Part shown: positions 1-6,172 of the stretch, in pieces
Layout of the letters: the number at the start of each line of letters is the position of its first letter
Position numbering within the stretch: position 1 is the first letter of the stretch
Source of the DNA: Pseudomonadota bacterium
GTDB lineage: Bacteria > Pseudomonadota > Gammaproteobacteria > Steroidobacterales > Steroidobacteraceae
Direction: 5' to 3'
NCBI GenBank assembly: GCA_021815905.1
Contig: JAKAZP010000008.1
Coordinates: 6,135-16,322, forward strand
DNA: 10,188 nucleotides
The notes under the pieces: model-generated
Told to the model about the DNA's origin: nothing
The model's database searches: none
The model's input: only the letters and a program-made list of their open reading frames with translations
Made by a program: the position numbers and the translations under genes

Positions 1-2
1 CC

Positions 3-572
3 CGCGCAGGAAGCCTCGGCGAGGATGCACCCCTCTCGGGCGCGCTCCTGCAGGTGGACAAGAGCCGCGAGCCGGCGCTCTACGCCGCGCTGAAGCAGAC
101 TCCGGCCATCGCCGCGGTATCGATTCGCTCGGCGACTCTTGAAACGATCCGGGAGATCATGAATCGCAGCTTCATCCTCATGACCATCGTGATGACCGGC
201 TTCGGCATCGTGCTCGTCGCCGGAGTGGTCTACAACAGCGTGAGGATCTCCCTCTCGGAGCGAGGCAACGAGCTCGCAAGCCTGCGCGTCCTGGGATTCA
301 CGCGCGGGGAGGTGGGGCAGCTTCTGCTCGGAGAGCAGGCGCTGTTGACACTCCTTGCGATTCCGGCAGGGTGTGCGCTCGGCGCCCTGATCTGCAGGCT
401 GCTCGTTCCCGCGTTCGACCGCGAGCTCTTTCGACTGCCATTCACTCTGACGCGCGCGACCTTCGGGTTCGCATCCCTCGTGACGGTAGGGTCCGCCGCC
501 CTGGCGGGCTGCATCGTCGCCGCTCGCGTCAGCCGCCTCGACCTGATCGCCGTGCTCAAGGCGCGGGAGTAG
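3..572 (+). CDS. FtsX-type ABC transporter permease, C-terminal part (5' end outside window)
   Basis: The frame is open from the left edge to a TAG stop, giving the last 189 residues of an ABC permease of the FtsX/MacB/LolE fold. Three hydrophobic segments are visible, at about nt 171-242, 341-410 and 465-533. This matches the last three helices of the four-helix FtsX domain. Between the first two is the typical cytoplasmic coupling stretch SERGNELASLRVLGFTRGEV, which in this family contacts the ATPase, and the protein ends in the usual basic tail (VSRLDLIAVLKARE). The residues before nt 171 would be the end of the periplasmic domain. The following gene is a HlyD-type adaptor starting 3 bases after the stop, so the two very likely form one efflux complex in the inner membrane and periplasm. 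The ATP-binding partner is not in the window and is expected upstream. The substrate cannot be read from the sequence. Family assignment is firm; the true start is not visible. Confidence 0.9.
   Translation, partial: RAGSLGEDAPLSGALLQVDKSREPALYAALKQTPAIAAVSIRSATLETIREIMNRSFILMTIVMTGFGIVLVAGVVYNSVRISLSERGNELASLRVLGFTRGEVGQLLLGEQALLTLLAIPAGCALGALICRLLVPAFDRELFRLPFTLTRATFGFASLVTVGSAALAGCIVAARVSRLDLIAVLKARE
565..569 (+). promoter_or_regulatory. Ribosome binding site deciding the TTG start of the adaptor gene
   Basis: GGGAG lies 6 bases before the TTG at 576 and overlaps the last codons of the permease gene. No ATG or GTG in frame nearby has a comparable site, so it supports TTG as the start and suggests translation coupled to the permease. 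Confidence 0.6.
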
Positions 573-575
573 CCA

Positions 576-1751
576 TTGAGACTCACACGCGGAACGCTGT
601 TGATCGGGATCGCCGCCGCGGCCGTAATCACCCTCTCGGTGATCGCGTTGAGACCGCGGCCCGTCGCCGTCGAGGTGGGAATGGCTCATTTCGGGCCGCT
701 ACAGGTCACGGAGGAAGACCAGGCCGAGACCCGCTCGCATGACCGGTACGTCGTGGCGGCGCCCGTGGCCGGACGGCTGCTTCGCGTTCTGCTTCGGGAT
801 GGCGACACGCTCGAGAAGGGGCAGCCCGTCGCCACGCTCGCTCCGGTGCCCCTCAGCGCGCGGGAGCGGGAGGAATCCACCTCCCGAGTCGATGCGGCCG
901 TGGCGGCCGAGCGCGCGGCCCGGGCGCAGCTGGAGCATGCGCTCGAGGACCTGGCGCAGGCGCGCCGAGAAGAAGCCCGGCTGCGGCCGCTCATCGCGCG
1001 CGGCTCGGCCTCGACACAGGCGCTCGAGCAGGCACGCTCCGCGGTGGATACGCTCGGCCTGGAAGTCACCGCGGCACGTAACCGTGTCGCATCTGCCGCA
1101 GCGGAATTGCGGGGAGCGCGCGCGGCGCTGGCATCGGCACCGGAGGGTCGCTCCGGGAGCGAGCCGATTCTCACCATCCGCTCACCCGCCGCAGGGAAAG
1201 TCCTCCGCGTGCTCGAGCCGAGCGAGCGGGTGATCCCCTCGGGAACCCCGATCCTGGTCATCGGCGACCTCGCGCACCTCGAGGTGGTCATGGAAATGCT
1301 CTCCTCCCAGGCGGTGCGCGTCTCCCCGGGAATGCCGGCGCTCCTGCTCGGATGGGGCGGCGCTCACCCGCTGCGTGCCCGTGTACGGCGGGTCGAGCCG
1401 TACGCGTTCACCAAGATCTCGGCGCTCGGCGTGGAGGAGAAGCGGACGAACGTCATCCTGGACTTCGTCGACCCGCCGGGCTCGCTGGGAGACGGATACC
1501 GCGCGATCGCGCGGATCATCATCTGGAGCCGTCCTCACGTTCTACAGGTCCCGCTGTCCGCGCTGTTCCGCTGCGGCTCCGGCTGGTGCGTATTCGCTCT
1601 CGATCGCGCGCGGGCGAGATTGCGCCACATCACGGTCGGACACCGGAGCGAGGAGGCCGTGGAGGTGCTTTCCGGTCTCGAGGACGGCGAGAAAGTCATC
1701 AGACATCCGCCCAACGGGCTCGTCGACGGAGCCCGGGTTTCGGTGCAGTAG
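576..1751 (+). CDS. HlyD-family periplasmic adaptor (membrane fusion protein) of an ABC efflux pump
   Basis: A 391-residue membrane fusion protein that would link an inner-membrane transporter to an outer-membrane channel. Domains in order: a short N-terminal membrane anchor (about residues 8-25); the first lipoyl half (59-90, with VAGRLLRVLLRDGDTLEKGQ); an Ala/Arg/Glu-rich coiled-coil hairpin (about 95-190); the second lipoyl half (199-230, with SPAAGKVLRVLEPSERVIPSGTP); a beta-barrel domain that includes the family-typical GVEEKRTNVILDF (285-297); and a membrane-proximal domain ending in GLEDGEKVI and GARVSV. Length is normal for the family. Many relatives are labelled RND adaptors, but the partner here is the FtsX-type permease directly upstream, so an ABC pump of the MacA/DevB kind is the better reading. 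The TTG start has a good GGGAG site 6 bases upstream. Two cysteines (333 and 338) flank a short loop in the membrane-proximal domain and could form a disulfide; that is a guess. The exported compound is unknown. Confidence 0.92.
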   Translation: MRLTRGTLLIGIAAAAVITLSVIALRPRPVAVEVGMAHFGPLQVTEEDQAETRSHDRYVVAAPVAGRLLRVLLRDGDTLEKGQPVATLAPVPLSAREREESTSRVDAAVAAERAARAQLEHALEDLAQARREEARLRPLIARGSASTQALEQARSAVDTLGLEVTAARNRVASAAAELRGARAALASAPEGRSGSEPILTIRSPAAGKVLRVLEPSERVIPSGTPILVIGDLAHLEVVMEMLSSQAVRVSPGMPALLLGWGGAHPLRARVRRVEPYAFTKISALGVEEKRTNVILDFVDPPGSLGDGYRAIARIIIWSRPHVLQVPLSALFRCGSGWCVFALDRARARLRHITVGHRSEEAVEVLSGLEDGEKVIRHPPNGLVDGARVSVQ

Positions 1752-2098
1752 TTTCGACCGAGGCCGGTTGCAACTGCGTATTTACGTCCGGCCTCCATTG
1801 ACCGGCATCTCCGGCGCGACATCCGCGCATCGCCGAAGCCTGCCAGGCCGTGGTGCAGCGCGACGGCAAATATTTCTCGTGTTCTCACGCACTGTCGCGC
1901 ACGTCAGTCGCAACGGACACGACGTCACGGTCGATTTCAAGGACAGCGCCACCCGCAGCGCTCGCGAGCACGGGCTCATCCCGCGAGTTCGCTCGCCATC
2001 CCGACCGGGCTCAGCCTCGGCCGCCGGGAGCGGCGCCGCGGCACGGCCTTTGCGTCCGCTTGCATCGGCCGTGAGCGGTCCCAGCGGGGAAGCGCGCG
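1752..2098. other. Gene gap between convergent adaptor and peroxidase genes, no supportable gene
   Basis: This 347-base stretch separates two convergent genes. It holds the hairpin at 1760-1795. I see no tRNA, no insertion sequence ends and no recognisable protein. A stretch at about 1879-1985 in the + strand frame that begins at nt 1 mod 3 reads with G/C-rich third positions and includes HVSRNGHDVTVDFKDS, which looks more protein-like than its surroundings. It has no start codon with a ribosome binding site and no family I recognise. It may be a decayed gene fragment or chance in GC-rich DNA. Confidence 0.5.
1760..1795 (+). terminator. Possible transcription terminator hairpin after the adaptor gene
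   Basis: GAGGCCGG (1760-1767) and CCGGCCTC (1788-1795) form a perfect 8-bp stem with a 20-base loop. The loop can itself fold through CGTA/TACG (1777-1780, 1783-1786). It begins 8 bases after the adaptor stop. There is no run of T after the stem, so intrinsic termination is doubtful; it may instead protect a 3' end. Confidence 0.35.
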
Positions 2099-3142
2099 CT
2101 AGCGTCCCAGCAGGTTGCCCGGCGTCGGCGGCAGGCGCGGCATGGTCTGCCTGGGGAAAGGACCCGTGAGCGACTTCAGAAACGCGGTGATGTCACTCAC
2201 CTGCGCGTCCGTCAGCGTGCGATCGAGCTGCGCCGAGGCCATGACCCGCACCGCCTCCGGCAGCGTTTTCACCGAGCCGTTGTGCATGTAGGGCGCCGTG
2301 TAGAGGAGATTGCGCAGGCCGGGGACCCGCCACACGTTCCTGTCGGCCGGATTGTGCGTCACCTCGTAACGCCCCGGGTCTTTCATGAGGTCGTACTTCG
2401 CCACGTACGGGCTCTTGGGATAGACCGGGAACTTCATGAAGAATCCCTGACCCATCGGCAGCGGTGGCCCGCTGAAGTTCGGCCCCTGGTGGCAACCGGC
2501 GCACCCGACGGCGGCAAACTCGTTCATGCCGCGAATCTGCTGCGCCGTGAGCGCCTTGCGGTCACCCTGCACGTACCGATCGTAGGCGCTGCCGGGAGTG
2601 ATGAGCGTGCGCTCATAGGCGGCGATCGCCTTCGCGGCGTTGTCCATCGTCACGACATCTCCGGAGCCGAAGGCCTGCTCGAAATACGGCTTGTAGCCCG
2701 GGATGAGCCGGATCCGGTCGATCTCCGCCTCGAGGTTCTTCATCCCCATTTCGATGGGGTTGGCCGGCGGGCCCTTGGCCTGATCCTCCAAGGTCGCCGC
2801 TCTACCGTCCCAGAACTGCACCGAGAGAAATGCCGCATTGAACACGGTCGGAGCGTTACGTCCTCCCCGCTGCGCCTCGACGCCGATGGACACCGGGCGA
2901 TGATCGTCGCCCCCTTCCATGATGTTGTGGCACGAGAAGCAGGACACCGTGCCCGTCGAGGACAGGCGCGGATCGAAGAACAGCATCTTCCCGAGACGAA
3001 CCTTTGCCGGTGTCGTCGGATTGTCGGCCGGAGCCGGGGCCACGGTCGGCAGCGCCTGCCACTGGACCGCGGTCTGGGCGGCAGCGACGCCGCTTGCCAG
3101 CACGCCCGCAACGAGCATGACGCGTATGGGGAACTCTCTCAT
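2099..3142 (-). CDS. Periplasmic di-heme cytochrome c peroxidase (CcpA/MauG superfamily)
   Basis: A 347-residue bacterial di-heme peroxidase, a periplasmic enzyme that reduces hydrogen peroxide to water with electrons from small cytochromes or other donors. It begins with a Sec signal peptide (about 1-22, hydrophobic VMLVAGVLASGVAAA, likely cut before Gln23). Two c-type heme sites are present: CFSCH (68-72) and CAGCH (214-218). Other family signatures are LGKMLFFDPRLS (50-61), GGRNAPTVFN (93-102), FWDGRA (110-115), WRVPGLRN (271-278) and APYMHNGSVKTLPEAV (283-298). Length and two hemes match classical CcpA; there is no third heme extension as in some quinol-linked forms. I chose the ATG at 3142 because GAGAGG lies 8 bases upstream and the signal peptide then starts properly; a longer frame to 3181 adds residues without such support. 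It appears to be a single-gene unit unrelated to its neighbours. Related MauG-type enzymes make protein cofactors, but no partner for that is nearby. Confidence 0.93.
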   Translation of the reverse strand: MREFPIRVMLVAGVLASGVAAAQTAVQWQALPTVAPAPADNPTTPAKVRLGKMLFFDPRLSSTGTVSCFSCHNIMEGGDDHRPVSIGVEAQRGGRNAPTVFNAAFLSVQFWDGRAATLEDQAKGPPANPIEMGMKNLEAEIDRIRLIPGYKPYFEQAFGSGDVVTMDNAAKAIAAYERTLITPGSAYDRYVQGDRKALTAQQIRGMNEFAAVGCAGCHQGPNFSGPPLPMGQGFFMKFPVYPKSPYVAKYDLMKDPGRYEVTHNPADRNVWRVPGLRNLLYTAPYMHNGSVKTLPEAVRVMASAQLDRTLTDAQVSDITAFLKSLTGPFPRQTMPRLPPTPGNLLGR

Positions 3143-3254
3143 GATCTTGCCCTCTCGGATGCGGAACACCGCTCTCGCCAAGCGCTTGCACGGGGCATCG
3201 CCTGGCCGCCGGATCCTTCTACCCCGATGACGGCAAGCGGGCGATTCGGACAGA

Positions 3255-3315
3255 TACCTAGCGAGGTTTCGCCCGGGCCCGCCTCATGATCAGTGACCTT
3301 CACTTGCGCTAGGTA
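3255..3315. repeat. 9-bp inverted repeat with 43-base spacer between divergent genes
   Basis: TACCTAGCG (3255-3263) and its exact reverse complement CGCTAGGTA (3307-3315) sit in the region between the peroxidase and the repeat-protein gene. The arms contain CTAG, which is normally scarce in proteobacterial DNA. The arms could be two half-sites for a DNA-looping regulator or the base of a long hairpin. Function is unknown. Confidence 0.5.
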
Positions 3316-3347
3316 GATTCGCGGATGGCGGATCGGGGCGGCAAGCA

Positions 3348-3359
3348 CGAGCATGCTCG
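3348..3359. promoter_or_regulatory. Perfect 12-bp palindrome, candidate operator upstream of the repeat-protein gene
   Basis: CGAGCATGCTCG is identical to its reverse complement. It ends 21 bases before the GGAGG ribosome binding site of the gene starting at 3390, where a repressor site or leader structure would be expected. I could not identify a convincing -35/-10 pair next to it, so its role is an inference from position and symmetry. Confidence 0.35.
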
Positions 3360-3380
3360 CGGTACGAGCGACCGGATGTT

Positions 3381-3385
3381 GGAGG
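3381..3385 (+). promoter_or_regulatory. Ribosome binding site deciding the start at 3390
   Basis: GGAGG stands 4 bases before the ATG at 3390. A second in-frame ATG at 3405 would be 19 bases away, too far for this site, so 3390 is the preferred start. Confidence 0.6.
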
Positions 3386-3389
3386 TGTC

Positions 3390-4019
3390 ATGGGTACGTG
3401 TCATATGAAAGTCAGCGCGATCGCCGCGAGCTTCCTGATGATGGGTTGCGCCGCCGGCATGGCGCAGGCCGCCGGCGGCCAGCGCCCGGGGAGCGCACCG
3501 AGCCACAGTCGTGTCACCAGCGGTTCGCGGCTGCAGGATCGGGATCGACTGTCGACCCAAAGCATGGACCGCCTGCACGACCGCACGCAGGACCGCCTGC
3601 ACGATCGGGACCAGGATCGGCTGCGGGATCGGGATCAGGATCGCATCTACGGTGGAAATCTCATGAGCGCCGCCGAGCGCACCCGGTACGAGCAGCGACT
3701 GCATTCGCTCGCCACCGAGCAGGAGCGCGTGCAGTACCGCATGCAGCAGCAGCATGAGATGCAGCTGCGCGCCGAGCAGCGCGGCGTGACGCTGCGCCCG
3801 GCGCCGACGGAGGCGCGAGTCAGAACCGAAGAGCAGCAAAGACAGCGTGAACGGGAGCAGATCTACGGCTATTCGATGATGACGCCGGCCGAGGTGGGCC
3901 ACTACGAGCAGCAGATGCGCAACGCCCGAACCGAGCAGGAGCGCGCGCGGATCAGCGCGCAGCACCGCAAGCTCATGCAGGAGCGGGCCCGCGAGCGCGG
4001 CGAGGCTCCTCCCAAGTAG
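3390..4019 (+). CDS. Exported Gln/Arg/Glu-rich repeat protein of unknown function
   Basis: A 209-residue protein with no enzyme signature. It starts with a Sec-type signal peptide (hydrophobic core about residues 8-22, likely cut after AQA at 25-27), so the mature chain should be periplasmic or secreted. Residues 60-83 are three tandem octapeptides of the form DRLHDRxQ, running on into DRIYG. Two ungapped 48-residue modules follow, 86-133 and 158-205. Each opens with IYG, contains M-x-x-A-E, Y-E-Q and T-E-Q-E-R, and closes with M-Q-x-R-A-x-x-R-G; I count 21 of 48 positions identical. They are joined by a Pro/Arg/Gln linker. The modules look helical and highly charged, with coiled-coil potential. 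I recall similar IYG...TxxER...RARxRG modules in unnamed proteins of other high-GC proteobacteria, but know no function. A Cys at residue 20 does not sit in a good lipobox. The gene stands alone, divergent from the peroxidase. The GC-rich codon use matches its neighbours. Confidence 0.82.
   Translation: MGTCHMKVSAIAASFLMMGCAAGMAQAAGGQRPGSAPSHSRVTSGSRLQDRDRLSTQSMDRLHDRTQDRLHDRDQDRLRDRDQDRIYGGNLMSAAERTRYEQRLHSLATEQERVQYRMQQQHEMQLRAEQRGVTLRPAPTEARVRTEEQQRQREREQIYGYSMMTPAEVGHYEQQMRNARTEQERARISAQHRKLMQERARERGEAPPK
3567..3638 (+). repeat. Three in-frame 24-bp tandem repeats
   Basis: Units at 3567-3590, 3591-3614 and 3615-3638 encode DRLHDRTQ, DRLHDRDQ and DRLRDRDQ, and a partial copy (GATCGC) follows. 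The units differ mainly at synonymous GAC/GAT and CGC/CGG positions, so the protein repeat is kept better than the DNA. Copy number could change by slippage in steps of 8 residues without breaking the frame. Confidence 0.8.
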
Positions 4020-4061
4020 GGAGGGCGAGATCCAACAGCGCCGCGGCGGGGGCGACGATCA

Positions 4062-4093
4062 GGCGGACGACCGCCGTCCGCGGATCATCCGCC
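4062..4093. terminator. Possible GC-rich hairpin between convergent genes
   Basis: The 124 bases between the two convergent stop codons contain overlapping inverted repeats. GCGGAC (4063-4068) pairs with GTCCGC (4076-4081), GGCGGA (4062-4067) pairs with TCCGCC (4088-4093), and CGGAT/ATCCG flank a single base at 4086. A hairpin here could stop transcription from both sides. There is no T-run on either strand, so this rests on position and pairing only. Confidence 0.35.
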
Positions 4094-4143
4094 GCCACTG
4101 CCGGCTGCGCGCCGCCTGAAGCCTCGGTCGCCGTTGGCGCGAC

Positions 4144-5532
4144 TCATGCCCGCATGCGGCCTTCGGCGGGCCGCCTGAGCTTCGCGGCCGCGCTCGACAC
4201 CCGCGGCGCCGGCGTGCCGCGGCCGATCGCGTAATAACGGATGCCCTCGCGGGCGAGGTGGGCGGGATCGTACAGGTTGCGCCCGTCGAAGATGACCGGC
4301 TCGCCGAGTGCGCTCCGGATCGCGGCGAAGTCGGGGCTCCGGAACTCCGGCCATTCGGTCACGATCGCGAGCGCATCGGCCCCTTCGAGCGCCTCCATCG
4401 CCGAGGCGCACAGCTCGAGCCCCGCGCGCTTGCCGTAGAGCCGCTGGGCCTCACGCTGCGCGGCCGGATCGTAAGCGCGCACGGCCGCCCCCGCGGCCCA
4501 CAGGCTCTCGAGCAGCACGCGGCTCGCCGCCTCGCGCATGTCATCGGTATTGGGCTTGAATGCGAGGCCCCAGACGGCGATGGTCCTCCCGGCGAGATCA
4601 CCGAAGTGCGCCTCCATCTTCTCGAACAGCCGCCGCTTCTGCCGCTCGTTGACCTCCTCGACCGCCTGCAGAATCGCCGTTCCACAACCGGCATCGGCGG
4701 CCGAGCGCACCAGCGCCTTGACGTCCTTCGGGAAGCAGGAGCCGCCGTAGCCGATGCCCGGGTAGATGAACGCGTAGCCGATGCGCGGATCGGACCCTAT
4801 TCCGTGCCTGACGCTCTCGATGTCCGCGCCCACTTCCTCGGCCAGGTTCGCCAGCTCGTTCATGAAGCTGATGCGCGTGGCGAGCATGGCGTTGGCCGCG
4901 TACTTGGTGAGCTCCGAGGAGCGTACGTCCATCACGATCAGGCGATCGTGGTTGCGGTTGAACGGCTCATAGAGCGCCCGCATGAGCTGCGCGGCGCGTT
5001 CGCTGTCGGCCCCGACGACGATCCGATCGGGCTTCATGAAGTCGGCGATGGCCGCGCCCTCCTTCAGGAATTCAGGATTCGAGACCGTGTCGTGCTCGAC
5101 GGTCACCGCGCGCAGCGCCAGGGCGGAACGCAGCGCCGTCCGCACCCGATCGCTCGTGCCGACCGGGACGGTCGACTTGACGATCACCACCTTGTACTCG
5201 CCCATGTGCTCGCCGATCGTGCGGGCGACGGCGAGCACGTGGCGCAGGTCCGCGGACCCGTCCTCATCCGGCGGGGTGCCGACGGCGATGAGCTGGAAAA
5301 GACCATGCGCGACCCCGAGGGCGGCGTCGAGGGTGAACGTCAGTCGCCCGGCGGCGAGGTTGCGCGCAACGATCGGCGCCAGCCCCGGCTCGTGGATCGG
5401 CACCTCGCCGCGACGCAGCATCTCGACCTTGCGCTCGTCCACATCGACGCACACCACGTCGTTGCCGGCGTCCGCGAGGCAGGCCGCCGTGACGAGACCG
5501 ACATAACCCGAGCCAAACACAGTGACTTTCAT
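4144..5532 (-). CDS. ugd: UDP-glucose 6-dehydrogenase
   Basis: A 462-residue cytoplasmic enzyme that oxidises UDP-glucose to UDP-glucuronate with two NAD+, supplying acidic sugar for surface polysaccharides. The N-terminal NAD-binding fold shows GSGYVGL (7-13) with Asp30 at the end of the second strand to hold the NAD ribose. Further signatures are [13 protein letters not shown] (84-96), KSTVPVGT (119-126), SNPEFLKEG (151-159) and the central-helix stretch [20 protein letters not shown] (207-226) with the conserved Lys210 and Asn214. The catalytic cysteine is Cys266 in [10 protein letters not shown]. The C-terminal domain has [14 protein letters not shown] (322-335) and FDGRNLYDP (415-423). 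All expected active-site residues are present. The last 22 residues form a basic Ala/Arg/Lys tail beyond the usual core. The ATG at 5532 is chosen because AGGAAG lies 4 bases upstream and the Rossmann motif then sits at the right distance. It is the last gene of the glycan cluster, 13 bases after the phosphatase stop. GDP-mannose dehydrogenase is a relative, but the motifs favour the glucose enzyme. Confidence 0.95.
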   Translation of the reverse strand: MKVTVFGSGYVGLVTAACLADAGNDVVCVDVDERKVEMLRRGEVPIHEPGLAPIVARNLAAGRLTFTLDAALGVAHGLFQLIAVGTPPDEDGSADLRHVLAVARTIGEHMGEYKVVIVKSTVPVGTSDRVRTALRSALALRAVTVEHDTVSNPEFLKEGAAIADFMKPDRIVVGADSERAAQLMRALYEPFNRNHDRLIVMDVRSSELTKYAANAMLATRISFMNELANLAEEVGADIESVRHGIGSDPRIGYAFIYPGIGYGGSCFPKDVKALVRSAADAGCGTAILQAVEEVNERQKRRLFEKMEAHFGDLAGRTIAVWGLAFKPNTDDMREAASRVLLESLWAAGAAVRAYDPAAQREAQRLYGKRAGLELCASAMEALEGADALAIVTEWPEFRSPDFAAIRSALGEPVIFDGRNLYDPAHLAREGIRYYAIGRGTPAPRVSSAAAKLRRPAEGRMRA

Positions 5533-5545
5533 GTTGCTTCCTGAT

Positions 5546-6151
5546 CTACGTGAGTGGATGGAGACCGGCGGGACGCAATCGTCCGGCGGGGTCCCATTCG
5601 AATTCGTGCGCCGCGCCGCGCTCGAGCGCGAGCCGTCGATAGTCCGAGAGCGGTCGCCCGTCCGCGCCGAGCTTCGCCATCCGGATCGGCCCCGTGTGTG
5701 TGACGGCGATGACACACCGAGGGTCGGCGATCCCGGTCCAGGGCGGCCGTCGCAGGAAATCCTCCAGACGGCGGGATGCTTCCTCGAGCGACTCCCCTCC
5801 CGGAAAGCGGACCGACTGGGGAGCGCGTTTCCATGCGCGCAGCAATTCGGGCCAGCGCGCCTTGATCTCGGTCTGCGTCAGACCTTCCCATTCACCGAAG
5901 CCGAGCTCGATCAACCGATCATCCACCTGACAGGCGACCGCGCCGAGCCGGGCCGCGACGATCCGCGCGGTCGCACGCGCCCTTTCGAGGGGGCTGCTGA
6001 GCAGGAGACTCGCGCCGGATTCCCGCAGCGCCGCGCCCGCTCCGTGAGCCTCGGCCACACCGGCCGCGCACAGCGGGACGTCCGTCCGGCCCTGGTAGCG
6101 GCCCTGCCGGTTCCACTCGGTTTGTCCGTGACGGATGAAGATCAGGCGCAT
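5546..6151 (-). CDS. Histidine phosphatase family enzyme (phosphoglycerate mutase-like)
   Basis: A 201-residue cytoplasmic protein of the histidine phosphatase superfamily, whose members transfer phosphate through a phospho-histidine. Visible signatures: RHGQTEWN with the nucleophile His8 (7-14); Gly-Arg-Thr-Asp-x-Pro-Leu (21-27); [11 protein letters not shown] with the phosphate-binding Arg57; [10 protein letters not shown] with the acid at about Glu82 and the WEG motif (81-90); and VTHTGPIR with the second His152. Residues 113-120 (VRFPGGES) match the substrate-loop region of GpmB/CobC-type phosphatases. Its short length fits a phosphatase of that type rather than the roughly 250-residue glycolytic mutase. 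The substrate cannot be told. In this setting a sugar phosphate or other phosphorylated glycan precursor is the natural guess, while alpha-ribazole phosphate is less likely with no cobalamin genes nearby. The stop is 13 bases before ugd and the start is 21 bases after the barrel gene. The ribosome binding site is weak, so translation may depend on the gene before it. Confidence 0.88.
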   Translation of the reverse strand: MRLIFIRHGQTEWNRQGRYQGRTDVPLCAAGVAEAHGAGAALRESGASLLLSSPLERARATARIVAARLGAVACQVDDRLIELGFGEWEGLTQTEIKARWPELLRAWKRAPQSVRFPGGESLEEASRRLEDFLRRPPWTGIADPRCVIAVTHTGPIRMAKLGADGRPLSDYRRLALERGAAHEFEWDPAGRLRPAGLHPLT

Positions 6152-6172
6152 GGTGCGGCGGCGCTCACGCGC

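Noticed and set aside
1375..2169. Open + strand frame running from inside the adaptor gene across the gap into the peroxidase gene
   Set aside because: It starts inside the adaptor gene in another frame and its translation is Ser/Arg/Ala-rich without motifs. Only the part in the gap is kept as a weak finding.
2282..3289. 335-codon open frame on the + strand
   Set aside because: Antisense to the cytochrome c peroxidase, which has two heme sites and a signal peptide; the + frame shows no protein features.
3390..3470. Lipoprotein signal in the repeat protein (Cys at residue 20)
   Set aside because: The residues before it (LMMG) do not fit the usual lipobox, where Leu, Val or Ile is expected at -3. 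A normal signal peptidase site follows at AQA.
3567..3638. Short direct repeats that could suggest a CRISPR array
   Set aside because: The units are contiguous with no spacers, are in frame and encode a protein repeat.
4258..5544. 428-codon open frame on the + strand
   Set aside because: Exact antisense shadow of ugd, whose full active site is present on the - strand.
5533..5715. Longer ugd start at 5715
   Set aside because: It would overlap the phosphatase gene by about 170 bases and place 61 unrelated residues before the Rossmann motif; the ATG at 5532 has AGGAAG upstream.
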